Shown here one piece after another: positions 19,493 to 28,464 of a stretch of DNA of 64,000 nt. Made by a program: the position numbers and the translations under genes. Each line of letters begins with the position of its first letter. The stretch's first letter is position 1. The notes under the pieces are model-generated. The model did no database searches, had not been told where the DNA came from, and saw nothing but the letters and a program-made list of their open reading frames with translations. This DNA is from Arthrobacter sp. Hiyo4 (lineage in GTDB: Bacteria; Actinomycetota; Actinomycetes; Actinomycetales; Micrococcaceae): NCBI GenBank assembly GCA_002370555.1, contig AP014718.1, positions 310,001-374,000 on the forward strand, read 5' to 3'.

Positions 19493-19800
19493 ATCTCTGG
19501 ATCTGGTTGTTGCTGGCGTGCGTCCTTGCCTACGCGTGGAAGCTGGTGGGCTATTTCGTCCCGGCAAAGCTGCTGAAGGACCCCCGGATGTCGCGTATCG
19601 CCGGCACCATGACCATCGGGCTTCTGGCATCCCTGACCATCGTCAACACTGTGGCGTCCGGCCAGGCGCTGGCCGCCGACGCGCGGCTGGGAGCCCTCGC
19701 CGCAGCGGCCGTCGCGTTGGCTTTCCGGGCGCCCTTCCTGCTGGTGGTTGTGGTGGGAGCCGGTGCCGCCGCCCTGCTGCGGCTCATCGGCTGGAACTGA
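19489..19800 (+). CDS. azlD: AzlD family small subunit
   Basis: 103 residues, three to four membrane helices, beginning MNLWIWLLLACVLAYAWKLV. Overlaps azlC by ATGA. Partner of AzlC in branched-chain amino acid export. Confidence 0.9.
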   Translation: MNLWIWLLLACVLAYAWKLVGYFVPAKLLKDPRMSRIAGTMTIGLLASLTIVNTVASGQALAADARLGALAAAAVALAFRAPFLLVVVVGAGAAALLRLIGWN

Positions 19801-19909
19801 CCGCCGATCTGGTGAAACCGACGCCGGAACACTGGTGGTGCGGCTCACATGCGTTGTAGCATGGGCCTGGCTATGCAGTTGGCCGTGGACTCTCGTGAGA
19901 GCGCTGACC

Positions 19910-20170
19910 ATGGAAATAAGGCTGCACCCAGCCGGTGCGAGACCCGGCAAAACCCGCCGTCCAGGACGTGACGGTTGGCGCGCCGGGCTGCCGGTCAAGC
20001 GTTTCTTTACCCGGTTCCGGTCTTTGGCAGACCTGCCGCCGGAGGACCTGGTTGTACTGTCCGAGCGGATGAGAGTAGCTCTGGACGTCAGCCAGGAAGC
20101 AAACATCGCCGCCCTGCACGCGGCGGTACGGGCCGAACTTCGAAACCGGGAAACGGAACCGGAGGATTGA
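19910..20170 (+). CDS. Hypothetical small basic protein
   Basis: 86 residues from an ATG: basic N-terminus (RPGKTRRPGRDGWRAG), then an amphipathic helical part RSLADLPPEDLVVLSERMR and AALHAAVRAELRNRE. The codon use is typical of the genome in the C-terminal half. No recognised family. The reading frame is open further upstream but overlaps azlD in a shadow frame, so the internal ATG is preferred. Confidence 0.5.
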   Translation: MEIRLHPAGARPGKTRRPGRDGWRAGLPVKRFFTRFRSLADLPPEDLVVLSERMRVALDVSQEANIAALHAAVRAELRNRETEPED

Positions 20171-20227
20171 TGGCCGGCCGGCGTATCGGCGTGAGGCTGT
20201 CGCCGGGGCCTAAAGGAGTCACTCAAG

Positions 20228-20707
20228 ATGAACGAACAGCCAGGGCCCAGCACCCAGGATCCGGATAGTGGAGCCGGCAACCCGCAGGCTTCGGACCCGA
20301 AGCAGCGGCCGGTCTATGACACCACTGTTTCCGAATCGACGCGGGAACTGCGGGATACTTCCCGGCGCCGGCGCGATGCGGAGGAGAAGCTGCAGCAGCA
20401 CCTGTTGGAGGCCAGGGAGCATGTGCCCTATCACTACGATCATGAGCCTCACAAGCACGGCCAGGAGCCTCCCACGTCGGAAGGGAAAGGCAGCGCCGGG
20501 CCGCAGGAGATCACGCCCGAAGAATCCAAACTTCAACAAAAGAACACCGGGGCGAGGCCAGCTGATTGGGCTCATCGCCAGTCCGGCACCGCCACCCTCG
20601 CGGGTCCGGCCGTAGGCCGGTTATGCCGTTTGCTCATCCTCTGGCGACCCGGTCCGGCGGGCGCTTTCCTCGACGGCCAGCTCATACCACGCCTGAGCAC
20701 CGAATAG
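20228..20707 (+). CDS. Hypothetical hydrophilic protein
   Basis: Good CTAAAGGAGTCACTC ribosome site before the ATG. First 110 residues are Pro/Glu/Gln/His-rich and low in hydrophobics (STRELRDTSRRRRDAEEKLQ, HVPYHYDHEPHKHG), probably disordered with one short coiled coil. The last 40 codons overlap the convergent gene at 20621 and change character, so a one-base loss near 20550 in CGGGGC is likely, which would end the protein at about 20564. No family recognised. Confidence 0.55.
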   Translation: MNEQPGPSTQDPDSGAGNPQASDPKQRPVYDTTVSESTRELRDTSRRRRDAEEKLQQHLLEAREHVPYHYDHEPHKHGQEPPTSEGKGSAGPQEITPEESKLQQKNTGARPADWAHRQSGTATLAGPAVGRLCRLLILWRPGPAGAFLDGQLIPRLSTE

Positions 20708-20887
20708 GGGGGTGGGAGTGTCGAGGTTTTGGTAGAGGGCGTCCAGTAGATTGGCCAGGTCCTCCGCCGCCAGCGAGGGCAGGATCTCCTCGGGGCCGCG
20801 GGGGTCGTGGATAACCTGGGACAAGTGCGTCTGGTTCATCGGCGGACGGTGACGTTGGACTGGCTGCGCTGGAGGTGTTTCACTCAT
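20621..20887 (-). CDS. Hypothetical protein, 88 residues
   Basis: Reads LSQVIHDPRGPEEILPSLAA and DLANLLDALYQNLDTP, TPLFGAQAWYELAVEESARR: mostly alpha-helical and acidic with good codon bias. No recognised domain. Start uncertain: the N-terminal 16 residues are Pro/Gln-rich and MNQTH at residue 17 could be the start. Confidence 0.55.
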   Translation of the reverse strand: MSETPPAQPVQRHRPPMNQTHLSQVIHDPRGPEEILPSLAAEDLANLLDALYQNLDTPTPLFGAQAWYELAVEESARRTGSPEDEQTA

Positions 20888-20998
20888 GCTCCCTCAGAAG
20901 ATTCAGAGGCTGGCTGCGTAACCCCTCACGAGTCTAATCCAACGTTTGGACACCAACAATGGGGGCGCCTGTGGTGGTCCGGGGAGCGTGCGGGGGTG

Positions 20999-21634
20999 TC
21001 AGGTGAACTGCGGACCCTGTAGCTGCGGGGCGGGCAGCGGCACATGCGCGGGCAACGGGCGGTGCGGCCGTTCGGTGCGGATGGCGTCTTCGATCAGTGC
21101 CAGCGGACGGCGCCAGGCGTCGGAACCGGGCTCCATGGTGTCCACTACGCCGATCAGCATGGCGAGTAGGCGGAACATGTCAGTCATGGAAATATCCGAA
21201 CGCAGGGTGCCTTGACCTTGGCCGCGGCCCAGCAGGACACTCACGGAATCCATCAGCGAGCCGGTGATGCCGGTGAGGAGTTCGCGGCGGCCCGCAACGG
21301 CGCCCAGCAGGTTGGCATCAGCACTGGCCGCGGCCATGATGGCCTCGAGGACGCGCAGCAGTCCCGCGGTTGCGTCGATGTCCGCCAACGCGTCCGCCAT
21401 GACAGGGTCCACCGATTCCCGGAGCTGCCGGTTGAGGGCGGCCAGGACCAGCTCCTCCTTGTCGGCGAAGTTCCGGAACAGGGTGGCCGGGCCAACGCCT
21501 GCCGTCAGCGCGATGGTCTGGAGGGGAACCTCGGGCCCATGCTCGCGGAAGCACTGGCGCGCGGCCAGGATGATCTTGTCCACATTCCGGGCAGCGTCTG
21601 CGCGTAGTGGCTTGCGGACGACAGCAATGCTCAT
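20999..21634 (-). CDS. TetR/AcrR family transcriptional regulator
   Basis: 211 residues. DNA-binding domain: LRADAARNVDKIILAARQCF, then TIALTAGVGPATLFRNFADK, the recognition helix followed by the family KEELV. Ligand domain (residues 80-200) all helical. Probably controls itself and/or the divergent genes at 21755; a weak inverted repeat GTTACC-4-GGTAGC lies in the 120-base divergent spacer. Ligand unknown. Confidence 0.88.
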   Translation of the reverse strand: MSIAVVRKPLRADAARNVDKIILAARQCFREHGPEVPLQTIALTAGVGPATLFRNFADKEELVLAALNRQLRESVDPVMADALADIDATAGLLRVLEAIMAAASADANLLGAVAGRRELLTGITGSLMDSVSVLLGRGQGQGTLRSDISMTDMFRLLAMLIGVVDTMEPGSDAWRRPLALIEDAIRTERPHRPLPAHVPLPAPQLQGPQFT

Positions 21635-21754
21635 TCGTTCAGGTTAGCAATGCAGCAGGCAGCCTTCATGGTTACCGGGGGGTAGCAACGTATGTGACGC
21701 TTCGCCGGCCTCACCAGACCCGTTTCGGGTTGGGCCACATGGCAGACTTGCCTT

Positions 21755-22078
21755 ATGTTGCTTGCATTTTCAGTCGCCCCGTCCGGTACGCCTGCAGGGG
21801 GATCGCGTCCCACTGACGCATCAGTGCACGACGCCGTTGCGGCCGCCGTGCGGATCGTCCGGGAGTCTGGCCTGCCCAACCAGACGGACTCAATGTTCAC
21901 CACGATCGAGGGCGAATGGGACGAGGTGTTCGACGTCGTAAAGCGCGCCACCGAGGCCGTGGGCAAGTTTGGCAGCCGTGTCTCACTGGTTATCAAGGCA
22001 GACATCCGGCCCGGTTATGAGGGCGAGCTCAGCGCCAAGGTGGACCGCCTCGAAGAGGCACTCGTGGACGGTTCCTAA
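21755..22078 (+). CDS. Thiamine-binding (MTH1187/YkoF-like) protein
   Basis: 107 residues. MLLAFSVAPSGTPAGG, the AVAAAVRIVRESGL helix, SMFTTIEGEWDEVFDVVKRA and SRVSLVIKADIRPGYEGEL match the small ferredoxin-like MTH1187/YkoF family that binds thiamine or its pyrimidine part. Cytoplasmic. The start MLLAF matches the family N-terminus. Role as thiamine carrier is family knowledge, not shown here. Confidence 0.85.
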   Translation: MLLAFSVAPSGTPAGGSRPTDASVHDAVAAAVRIVRESGLPNQTDSMFTTIEGEWDEVFDVVKRATEAVGKFGSRVSLVIKADIRPGYEGELSAKVDRLEEALVDGS

Positions 22079-22154
22079 TTCCCGTCACGCCAGGCATTCT
22101 TTTGACGCCTGCCGTGTCCTAGACCGTCGCGTGCCTGCGTGCCAGACTGTGGCC

Positions 22155-22831
22155 ATGTTTGAGCACAAGACCCAGCCGGGGTGGGCGGCCGTGGAAGACT
22201 TTCTGACAACCACCGTGGTGCACCCAGACACTGCGCTTGTACAGGCCGTGCGCTCCGCCGTCGACGCCGGGATGCCGCCCATTGAAGTGACGCCCAACGC
22301 CGGCAAGCTGCTCAAGCTCCTTGTCCAGCTGTCCGGCGCCCGCCGGGTGCTGGAGATCGGCACGCTCGCAGGGTTCAGCACCATCTGGATGGCGCAGGGA
22401 CTGCCCGACGGCGGCCGGCTGGTGACGTGCGAATACGTCGCCAAACATGCGGACATCGCCAGGGCGAATGTGGAGGCTGCCGGCTTGGGGGACAAGGTGG
22501 AGATCCGGGTGGGCGCCGCCCTGGACACACTGGCCGCGCTGCAGTCGGAGGGCCAGGAACCGTTCGATTTTGTGTTCATCGATGCGGACAAGGAAAACGA
22601 CTCCGCGTACCTTGAGTGGGCCGTGCGCCTGGGCAGGCCCGGAACCGTGGTGGTCCTGGACAACGCCGTCTGGGAGGGCGCGGTGCTCGATCCTTCCATG
22701 GACCAGATTAATGCCCCGGGATCATCAGCGCCCTGGGACTGCTGGGCCAACATCCGCAGCTCGATGCCACCGTGATCCAGACGGTCGGGTCCAAAGGCTG
22801 GGACGGGTTCGCTCTGGCACGCGTTCGCTGA
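22155..22831 (+). CDS. O-methyltransferase, CCoAMT-like (C-terminal frameshift)
   Basis: Class I metal-dependent O-methyltransferase, about 225 residues once a lost G near 22722 (NAPGIISALG) is restored. RVLEIGTLAGFSTIWMA is SAM motif I; FVFIDADKENDSAYLEWA holds the metal Asp; VVVLDNAVWEGAV the second metal site. Ends with VIQTVGSKGWDGFALARVR. Family members methylate catechol-type hydroxyls or, in actinobacteria, unknown small molecules. Lies 76 bases after the thiamine-binding gene. Confidence 0.88.
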
Positions 22832-23410
22832 GTGCCGGTCGGTTGTGTACCTGCGATCAGAGCAAGGGGGCCGACGACGACTGGGGGACTGGCCTCGGTC
22901 TCAGAAGAGGCCACCTCGCCGCCGACCCCGTCTGATACCCGGGACGCGGAGGAGCCGGGAAGCCCGAAGGAATCTGCTGGTACTGATTTTCCTCCAAGTG
23001 GCAGGCCCTGCCTAGTCCCGCGTGGCACTGCCCGTCCCGGCGGGTCCCTGGCCAGCCGCGCCCGTGCAGACGCGGAACAGGTGCAGGTGGACGCGGCGCG
23101 GCTGAAGCAGGAGGCTGAGCAGAAGGCCGACAGCGCCAGGTCCCTGCAGGAGGACATCGCCGAGGGCACGCAGAAGGCCAACGCGTTGGACCCGGATATA
23201 AATCAGGACGGGGACGCGCGTGCCGACGCCACGCGCACGGACGCCACCCGGGCGGAGGAACTTCGGCGTGACCGGGACCGGGCAACCGGGCTGAGGGGAC
23301 CGGCCGCTCTCAACCTAGCCCTGTTCCCGCAACCCGGCCCTGTTCCCGCAGCCGGGACCGCGCCCTTCCGGACTGCTGATGCTGGGCGGTCAATTATGGT
23401 TGATCCATGA
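22832..23410 (+). CDS. Possible hypothetical coiled-coil protein
   Basis: An open frame abutting the methyltransferase stop. The core, residues about 75-150 (DAEQVQVDAARLKQEAEQKA then DSARSLQEDIAEGTQKANAL), is a clear heptad-like charged coiled coil with protein-like composition; the first 70 residues and the last 40 (LFPQPGPVPAAG) are low complexity and may be out of frame. Boundaries and even reality are uncertain; no family recognised. Confidence 0.35.
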   Translation: MPVGCVPAIRARGPTTTGGLASVSEEATSPPTPSDTRDAEEPGSPKESAGTDFPPSGRPCLVPRGTARPGGSLASRARADAEQVQVDAARLKQEAEQKADSARSLQEDIAEGTQKANALDPDINQDGDARADATRTDATRAEELRRDRDRATGLRGPAALNLALFPQPGPVPAAGTAPFRTADAGRSIMVDP

Positions 23411-23429
23411 CTGAAGCGGCACGCAGGTA

Positions 23430-24374
23430 ATGGCTAAGCGCGGCAAGTCAGGCGGCCGGAACAGCCAGCGTCCGACGGCGGGTGTCATCGAGGTGCCCAA
23501 GGGCACCCGTCCTGATGGCCCCATTGAGGGCGTCTACTACATTGATACCGGCGACTGCGAGCTCGTTGCGGACCAGGACAACTCCAACGGGTGGCTCCTG
23601 AAGATCAACGGTGTCATGAGCTCCCACATCGACCTCGCCGATCCGTTGTTCCTTGACTTTGAGTACATGCGCTGGATGGCGGCGCTGATCGAATCACGCT
23701 GGCCACCGAAGCCTGGAAGGAGCGGGACCAAGTCGGGCGCGCCCACGGCGGGAGGAACCGAGCGGCTGCGCGGGCTGCATCTGGGCGGCGGCGCCTGTTC
23801 GCTGGCCCGGTACTTCCACGCCGCCTTTCCGGACGCCCGGCAGGTGGTGGTGGAGCTCGATGGGAAGCTGGCCGAGTACGTCCGCGGCTGGTTCGACCTG
23901 CCCAAGGCGCCGCTGCTCCGGCTACGCGTGGGGGAGGCCCGCGAGGTCACCGAGACGCTCACGCCGGACAGCCGCGACTTCATCATCCGTGACGTGTTTG
24001 CCGGTTCACTTACGCCGCGGCCGCTCACTACCGCCGAATTCAACGATCACATCAAGCGGGTTCTCTCGCCGGGCGGCATCTATGTGGTGAACTCAGGCGA
24101 CGCCCCGAGCCTGTTGAATGCGCGGGAGGACGCCGCCACCATTGCCGCCGCGTTTGAGCACACCGTCATCATTGCCGATCCCGCCATGCTGAAGGGCCGC
24201 CGCTACGGCAACATGGTGATGGCGGGCAGCGACACCCCGCTGGACGGGGACCCGCAGCTTGCCCGGCGGCTTTTGGGCGGTGCCGTCCCTGCCCACATCT
24301 GGAACGACGCCCAGGTGCGGGCTTTCGCCGCGAACTCCCCGGTGCGTTACGACCCGGGAGCGATTGAACGTTAG
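23430..24374 (+). CDS. Spermidine synthase-like protein
   Basis: 314 residues. YYIDTGDCELVADQDNSNGW and PLFLDFEYMRWMAALIE give the N-terminal strand region; LRGLHLGGGACSLARYF (SAM/dcSAM-binding GGG), RQVVVELDGKLAEYVRGW, and RDFIIRDVFAGSLTP follow the spermidine synthase fold. The catalytic Asp of true SpeE (in the DSTDP loop) is replaced by IIRDVFAG, so it is probably a methyltransferase-like relative rather than a polyamine enzyme. Stop codon overlaps the stop of the convergent LysR gene. Confidence 0.8.
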   Translation: MAKRGKSGGRNSQRPTAGVIEVPKGTRPDGPIEGVYYIDTGDCELVADQDNSNGWLLKINGVMSSHIDLADPLFLDFEYMRWMAALIESRWPPKPGRSGTKSGAPTAGGTERLRGLHLGGGACSLARYFHAAFPDARQVVVELDGKLAEYVRGWFDLPKAPLLRLRVGEAREVTETLTPDSRDFIIRDVFAGSLTPRPLTTAEFNDHIKRVLSPGGIYVVNSGDAPSLLNAREDAATIAAAFEHTVIIADPAMLKGRRYGNMVMAGSDTPLDGDPQLARRLLGGAVPAHIWNDAQVRAFAANSPVRYDPGAIER

Positions 24375-25266
24375 CCCCTGCCCAGCAGGGCGTCCCGGTG
24401 CGCCGCCGTCTGGTCGCGCAATGCCTGCACCACGGCGGCCACGGCAGGGCGGCGCATCGAATCGGGTCGCAGCACCATCCAGTAAGGGAGCAATTCGGCG
24501 AAGTCCTCGGGGAGCAGCCGGACCAGGTCGCTGTGCAGATTGCCCATGAAACACGGCAGGAATCCGATGCCCGCGCCGGCGCGGGTGGCCTCCACATGGA
24601 CAAACACGTTGGTGGACGTCAGCCCTTCGCGCATGGCTGGCACCAGCCGCCGGGGTGCGTCCAGATCGTCCACCTGCAGCATCGAATCCACAAAGTAGAC
24701 CAGCGGGTGCTCCGTCAGCTCGGCAACACTTCCCGGCGTCCCGTTCTCCGCGAGGTAGTCACGCGAGGCGTACATCCCCAGCATGTACTCGCCCAGCTGG
24801 ACGGCTTCGGCCCGGTGGACCTGCGGTTCGCCCACCACAACTTCTATGTCCAGCCCGGAACGCTGCTGCAGCGCCCGGCGGGTCATCGTCACCACTTCCA
24901 CGCTCAGTCCCGGGTGTTTCCTGCGCAGCCGTGCCACGGCGGGCGCGGCGATGTAGGCGCTGAAGCCGTCGGTCGCCGTCATGCGTACGACGCCGGCAAT
25001 CGGGTCCGGTGCCTGGCCTGCCGGTCCCAGCGCACTCACCGCTGCCTCCACCTGTTCAGCGCCCGGACAGCCTCCGTGCCTAGCTCCGTCAGTTCCCAGC
25101 CGCCGCCCGCCCGCGCCAGGACGCGGCCGCCCAGCGCCTTCTCCAGGGCGGCTATCCGACGCGAAACGGTGGTGTGGTTCAGCCCCAACACTTGCGCCGC
25201 CGTCGTAAATTTGGCGGAGCGGGATACCGCAAGCAGGACCAGGAGGTCATCGGGATTCGCTTTCAT
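24371..25266 (-). CDS. LysR family transcriptional regulator (one frameshift)
   Basis: About 298 residues. N-terminal winged HTH: DDLLVLLAVSRSAKFTTAAQ, LGLNHTTVSRRIAALEKALG. C-terminal effector domain: GVVRMTATDGFSAYIAAPAV, PLVYFVDSMLQ, ATRAGAGIGFLPCFMGN. The frame changes near 25050 (one C lost in GAACCAGGTGGAG). ATG at 25264-25266. Divergent from the MHS transporter, so it probably activates transporter and hydroxybutyrate dehydrogenase genes; coinducer unknown. Confidence 0.9.
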
Positions 25267-25347
25267 ATCTGCAATTGTGCACACAGCGCGTGCCGGATTG
25301 GGTATTGAAGGCGGATGTTTGTGCAGTAATACTCAGTGGAGCCATTA

Positions 25348-25366
25348 GCGCTGTGGATCACAGCGC
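25348..25366. promoter_or_regulatory. Perfect palindrome GCGCTGTG-GAT-CACAGCGC
   Basis: Eight-base perfect arms around GAT, 29 bases before the MHS transporter ATG and in the spacer divergent from the LysR gene. A partial copy (CACACAGCGCG) lies near 25277. Suits an operator, though LysR boxes usually have a T-N11-A core; a different dimeric regulator could bind. Confidence 0.5.
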
Positions 25367-25395
25367 GTGTCAAAGTGGACACTAAGGAGAAACTC

Positions 25396-26777
25396 ATGAG
25401 CGCAGAGCAGCGCTCGGCAGACAATGCCGCCGGATCCACACCCAAGGGATCCGGGCTTAAGAAGATTGTGGCCGCCTCGATGGTGGGCACGGTGGTGGAA
25501 TGGTACGAATTCTTCCTCTACGCCACCGCCGCCACCCTGGTCTTCGGGAAGTACTTCTTCCCCGCCACCGGCAACGAGCTGGACGGCATCATCCAGGCGT
25601 TCCTCACGTATGCGGTGGGCTTCGTGGCGCGCCCCTCGGCGGCATTGTCTTCGGCCAGATCGGCGACAAGCTGGGCCGCAAACCCACGCTGCAGCTGACT
25701 ATCGTGATCGTCGGCGTGGCCACCTTCCTGATGGGCTGCCTCCCGGGCTTTGCCGATATCGGCTACCTGGCTCCGGCCCTGCTGGTGGCCCTCCGCTTCA
25801 TCCAGGGCTTCGCGCTCGGCGGCGAATGGGGCGGCGCCGTGCTGCTGGTTGCCGAACACAGCCCCAACAAGTCCCGCGGATTCTGGTCCAGCTGGCCGCA
25901 GGCCGCAGTGCCGGTGGGCAACCTGCTGGCAACGCTGGTGCTGTTCATCATGTCTACCGCCCTGAGCCCGGAGGCATTCCTCGGCTGGGGCTGGCGCGTG
26001 GCCTTCTGGCTTTCCGCCGTGATCGTGTTTGTGGGCTACTACATCCGCACCCACGTCACCGAGGCGCCCATCTTCCTGGAAGCCAAGGCCCTGGTGGAGA
26101 AGGAGCAGGCCGTCAGCTACGGCGTCTTCGAGGTTGTGCGCAAGTACCCCAAAGGCATCCTGCAGGCCATGGGACTGCGCTTCGCGGAAAACATCATGTA
26201 CTACCTGGTGGTCAGCTTCGCCATTGTCTACCTCAAGAGCGTGCACAAGTACGACACGTCCTCGCTCCTGCTCGCACTCCTGATCGCCCACGTCATCCAC
26301 TTCCTGGTCATCCCGCAGGTGGGCCGGCTCGTGGACAAGCTGGGACGCAAGCCGGTCTACCTGATCGGGTCCATCGCCGGTGCGGCCTGGCCCTTCTTCG
26401 CCTTCCCCATGTTCGATACCCGCAACGCCGTGTTGATTGTCCTGGCGGTGACTATCGGCCTGTGCCTGCACGCCTTTATGTATGCCGGCCAGCCTGCCAT
26501 CATGGCCGAGCTGTTCCCCACCCGGATGCGCTACTCGGGCGTTTCGTTGGGCTCGCAGGTCACCTCGATCTTCGCCGGTTCGCTGGCCCCGCTGCTGGCC
26601 ACCCAGTGGCTCAAGGACACCGGTTCCTGGCTGCCCACCGCCATCTACCTTTTGGTTGCCTGTGCGATCACTACGGTGGCGGTGCTGAGCCTGAAGGAAA
26701 CCAAGGGCATCGCGCTGGAAGACGTGGACAGGGCCGACGCCGCCCGTGAGGGCCTGCTCCCGGCGGCCTCACGCTGA
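25396..26777 (+). CDS. MHS family MFS metabolite:H+ symporter (one frameshift)
   Basis: About 460 residues, 12 membrane segments. [40 protein letters not shown] (MFS loop 2-3), [20 protein letters not shown] and [16 protein letters not shown] are signatures of the MHS family (KgtP, ShiA, ProP). Loss of a C near 25640 (expected [10 protein letters not shown]) breaks it. Followed 61 bases later by 3-hydroxybutyrate dehydrogenase, so a hydroxy acid such as 3-hydroxybutyrate is a reasonable substrate guess. ACTAAGGAGAAACTC precedes the ATG. Confidence 0.9.
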
Positions 26778-26838
26778 GCTGCCAGAGCAGTTCACCGTAG
26801 GGAAATTGAGCGCATACACGATGGGAAACAGATCTGCA

Positions 26839-27587
26839 ATGGAAAACACACTGAACGGCCGTAAGGCCGTGGTGACCGGTGGCGCAAGCGGAATCGGTGC
26901 TGCCTGTGTCCGGGAACTTGCCGCCCGCGGGGCGAAAGTGGTGGTGGCCGACGTCGACTCCGCCGGCGCTGCCGCCCTCGCGGATGAAGTGGGCGGCACC
27001 TCCTGGGCCGTTGACCTGCTGGACGTGGACAAGCTCACCACCCTGAGCCTGGACTGCGACATCCTGGTGAACAACGCCGGGATCCAGCGCATCAACCCCA
27101 TCGAAGCGTTTGACCCGGCGGACTTCCGCCGGATCATCGCCCTGATGCTCGAGGCGCCGTTCCTGCTGATCCGGGCCGCGCTGCCGCACATGTACGCCAA
27201 CGGCTTCGGCCGCATCATCAACGTGTCATCCGTGCACGGAATCCGGGCCTCCCCGTTCAAAAGCGCATACGTTTCCGCCAAGCACGGCCTGGAAGGGCTG
27301 AGCAAGGTGGCGGCGCTTGAGGGCGGGGGCGCGGAGTCACGTCCAACTGCATCAACCCGGGCTACGTCCGGACTCCGCTCGTCGAGAAGCAGATCGCGGA
27401 CCAGGCCAAGGTGCACGGCATCCCCGAGTCGGAGGTCCTGGCCAGGGTGATGCTCACCGAATCCGCGGTGAAACGCCTGGTGGAACCGGAGGAAGTTGCC
27501 TCGCTCGTGGCCTGGATGGCGTCCGATCACGCCGGCATGGTCACCGGGGCCAGCTACGCGATGGACGGCGGCTGGTCAGCGCGCTAA
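26839..27587 (+). CDS. bdhA: 3-hydroxybutyrate dehydrogenase (one frameshift)
   Basis: Short-chain dehydrogenase, about 249 residues. AVVTGGASGIGAACVRELAA binds NAD; NNAGIQ; NVSSVHGIRASPFKSAYVSA and KHGLEGLSK hold catalytic Ser, Tyr, Lys. The SVHG-ASPFKSAYV block is specific to D-3-hydroxybutyrate dehydrogenases. C-terminus CINPGYVRTPLVEKQI is in another frame after a one-G loss near 27332. Oxidises 3-hydroxybutyrate to acetoacetate, cytoplasmic. Start at 26839 chosen (MENTLNGRKAVV); an in-frame ATG at 26821 is also possible. Confidence 0.9.
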
Positions 27588-27619
27588 TCCCCAGTCCGTC
27601 CGGAGCTTGGAGTTTTTGT

Positions 27620-27661
27620 CCAGATAACGGGGCCCACCTGCCTGGTGGGCGCGTTATCTGG
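27620..27661. terminator. Two-part hairpin between convergent genes
   Basis: CCAGATAACG (27620-27629) pairs with CGTTATCTGG (27652-27661), enclosing a second stem GCCCACC/GGTGGGC. Flanked by TTTTTG before and AAAAAAA after on the plus strand, the reverse of a classical terminator (A before, T after), so both strands carry the T tract upstream of the stem. Confidence 0.6.
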
Positions 27662-27668
27662 AAAAAAA

Positions 27669-27933
27669 TCAGTCCTGCGGCCTCAGGTGGCGGTGGTCGT
27701 AGAAGAAGACCCCAGCCTCGGCGCCGAGTTCCACGGACGGACCGCGGTGGGACATGATGATCCCCGCGTGCCGGCCGTTGCACGGATCGTCGCCCACCAC
27801 GGCATCGCCCACGCGATAGGGGGCACCGCGGGCGGAACGCCGCGAGGACCCGGCCGCCGGCACGGTGGACGAGGGTAGAAAGTCTGACGGGCCGCCCCAT
27901 GCTGGGCGCGTCCTGGACATGTGCTTTCACCAT
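27669..27933 (-). CDS. Hypothetical small protein (frameshifted)
   Basis: ATG at 27931-27933 has AAGGAG at optimal distance and reads MVKAHVQDAPSMGRPVRLST; the C-terminal half, in another frame, reads GDAVVGDDPCNGRHAGIIMS and VELGAEAGVFFYDHRHLRPQ, with a strand-rich SH3/KOW-like look (inference). The frame offset needs two lost bases. No family recognised. About 89 residues when joined. Confidence 0.5.
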
Positions 27934-27963
27934 GCGAACCACTCCTTGACGCGGAGCGGGGAA

Positions 27964-28347
27964 TCAGCGCTGGCTGTTGAGGATGTCGTCGGCGTTATTG
28001 TAGGCCCAGGTCACCAGGGGAACCAGCAGGCCGGAGAGTTCATGGCCGCGTTCGGTCAGGCTATAGTCCACGCGGGGCGGGATGACCGGCTGGGCCTTCC
28101 GCAGCACCAGGCCGTCGCGCTCCAGGGTCTTGAGAGTCTGCGCCAGCATTTTTTCGCTGATGCCCTCTGCCCGGCGCCGGAGTTCGCTCCAGCGGTGCTC
28201 ACCTTCGGAGAGTGCCAGCAGGATCAGCACTCCCCATTTGCTGGTGATGTGGTCCAGGACGGTGCGGCTGGGGCACCCGGCCGGGAACACGCCGTCGGCC
28301 AATCCTTCCGGCAGGCTGGTGGGCCATGCAGTCGCTTCCATACCCAT
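27964..28347 (-). CDS. HxlR family transcriptional regulator
   Basis: 127 residues, winged HTH of the HxlR/MarR-like type: CPSRTVLDHITSKWGVLILL, ALSEGEHRWSELRRRAEGIS, EKMLAQTLKTLERDGLVLRK, and VDYSLTERGHEL. The Cys at the start of helix 1 is the conserved redox-active Cys of the QorR/YodB/HypR subgroup. Divergent from the quinone reductase gene, so it is very probably its quinone- or thiol-stress-responsive repressor (QorR type). Confidence 0.9.
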   Translation of the reverse strand: MGMEATAWPTSLPEGLADGVFPAGCPSRTVLDHITSKWGVLILLALSEGEHRWSELRRRAEGISEKMLAQTLKTLERDGLVLRKAQPVIPPRVDYSLTERGHELSGLLVPLVTWAYNNADDILNSQR

Positions 28348-28349
28348 AA

Positions 28350-28394
28350 CTTACCAAAAGGTGAGTACCTTACCTAAAAGTTCGTACAGTCTTT
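28350..28394. promoter_or_regulatory. Divergent promoter/operator region of the HxlR-quinone reductase pair
   Basis: Contains ACTTACC-AAAA-GGTGAGT (inverted halves at 28350-28367) followed by GTACCTTACC, giving overlapping dyads centred on GTAC. HxlR-family proteins such as QorR bind dyads of this size between divergent genes. Confidence 0.5.
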
Positions 28395-28464
28395 CAGGAA
28401 GTAATCGGCGGGGCGGCTGGTTGTGGAAGGTGACCCCCGAAGAAATGGTGAAAGGAACCAACCC

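Noticed and set aside
21677-21695. GTTACC-GGGG-GGTAGC as TetR operator
   Set aside because: Only five of six positions pair and there is a single copy; mentioned with the TetR gene but not entered as a feature.
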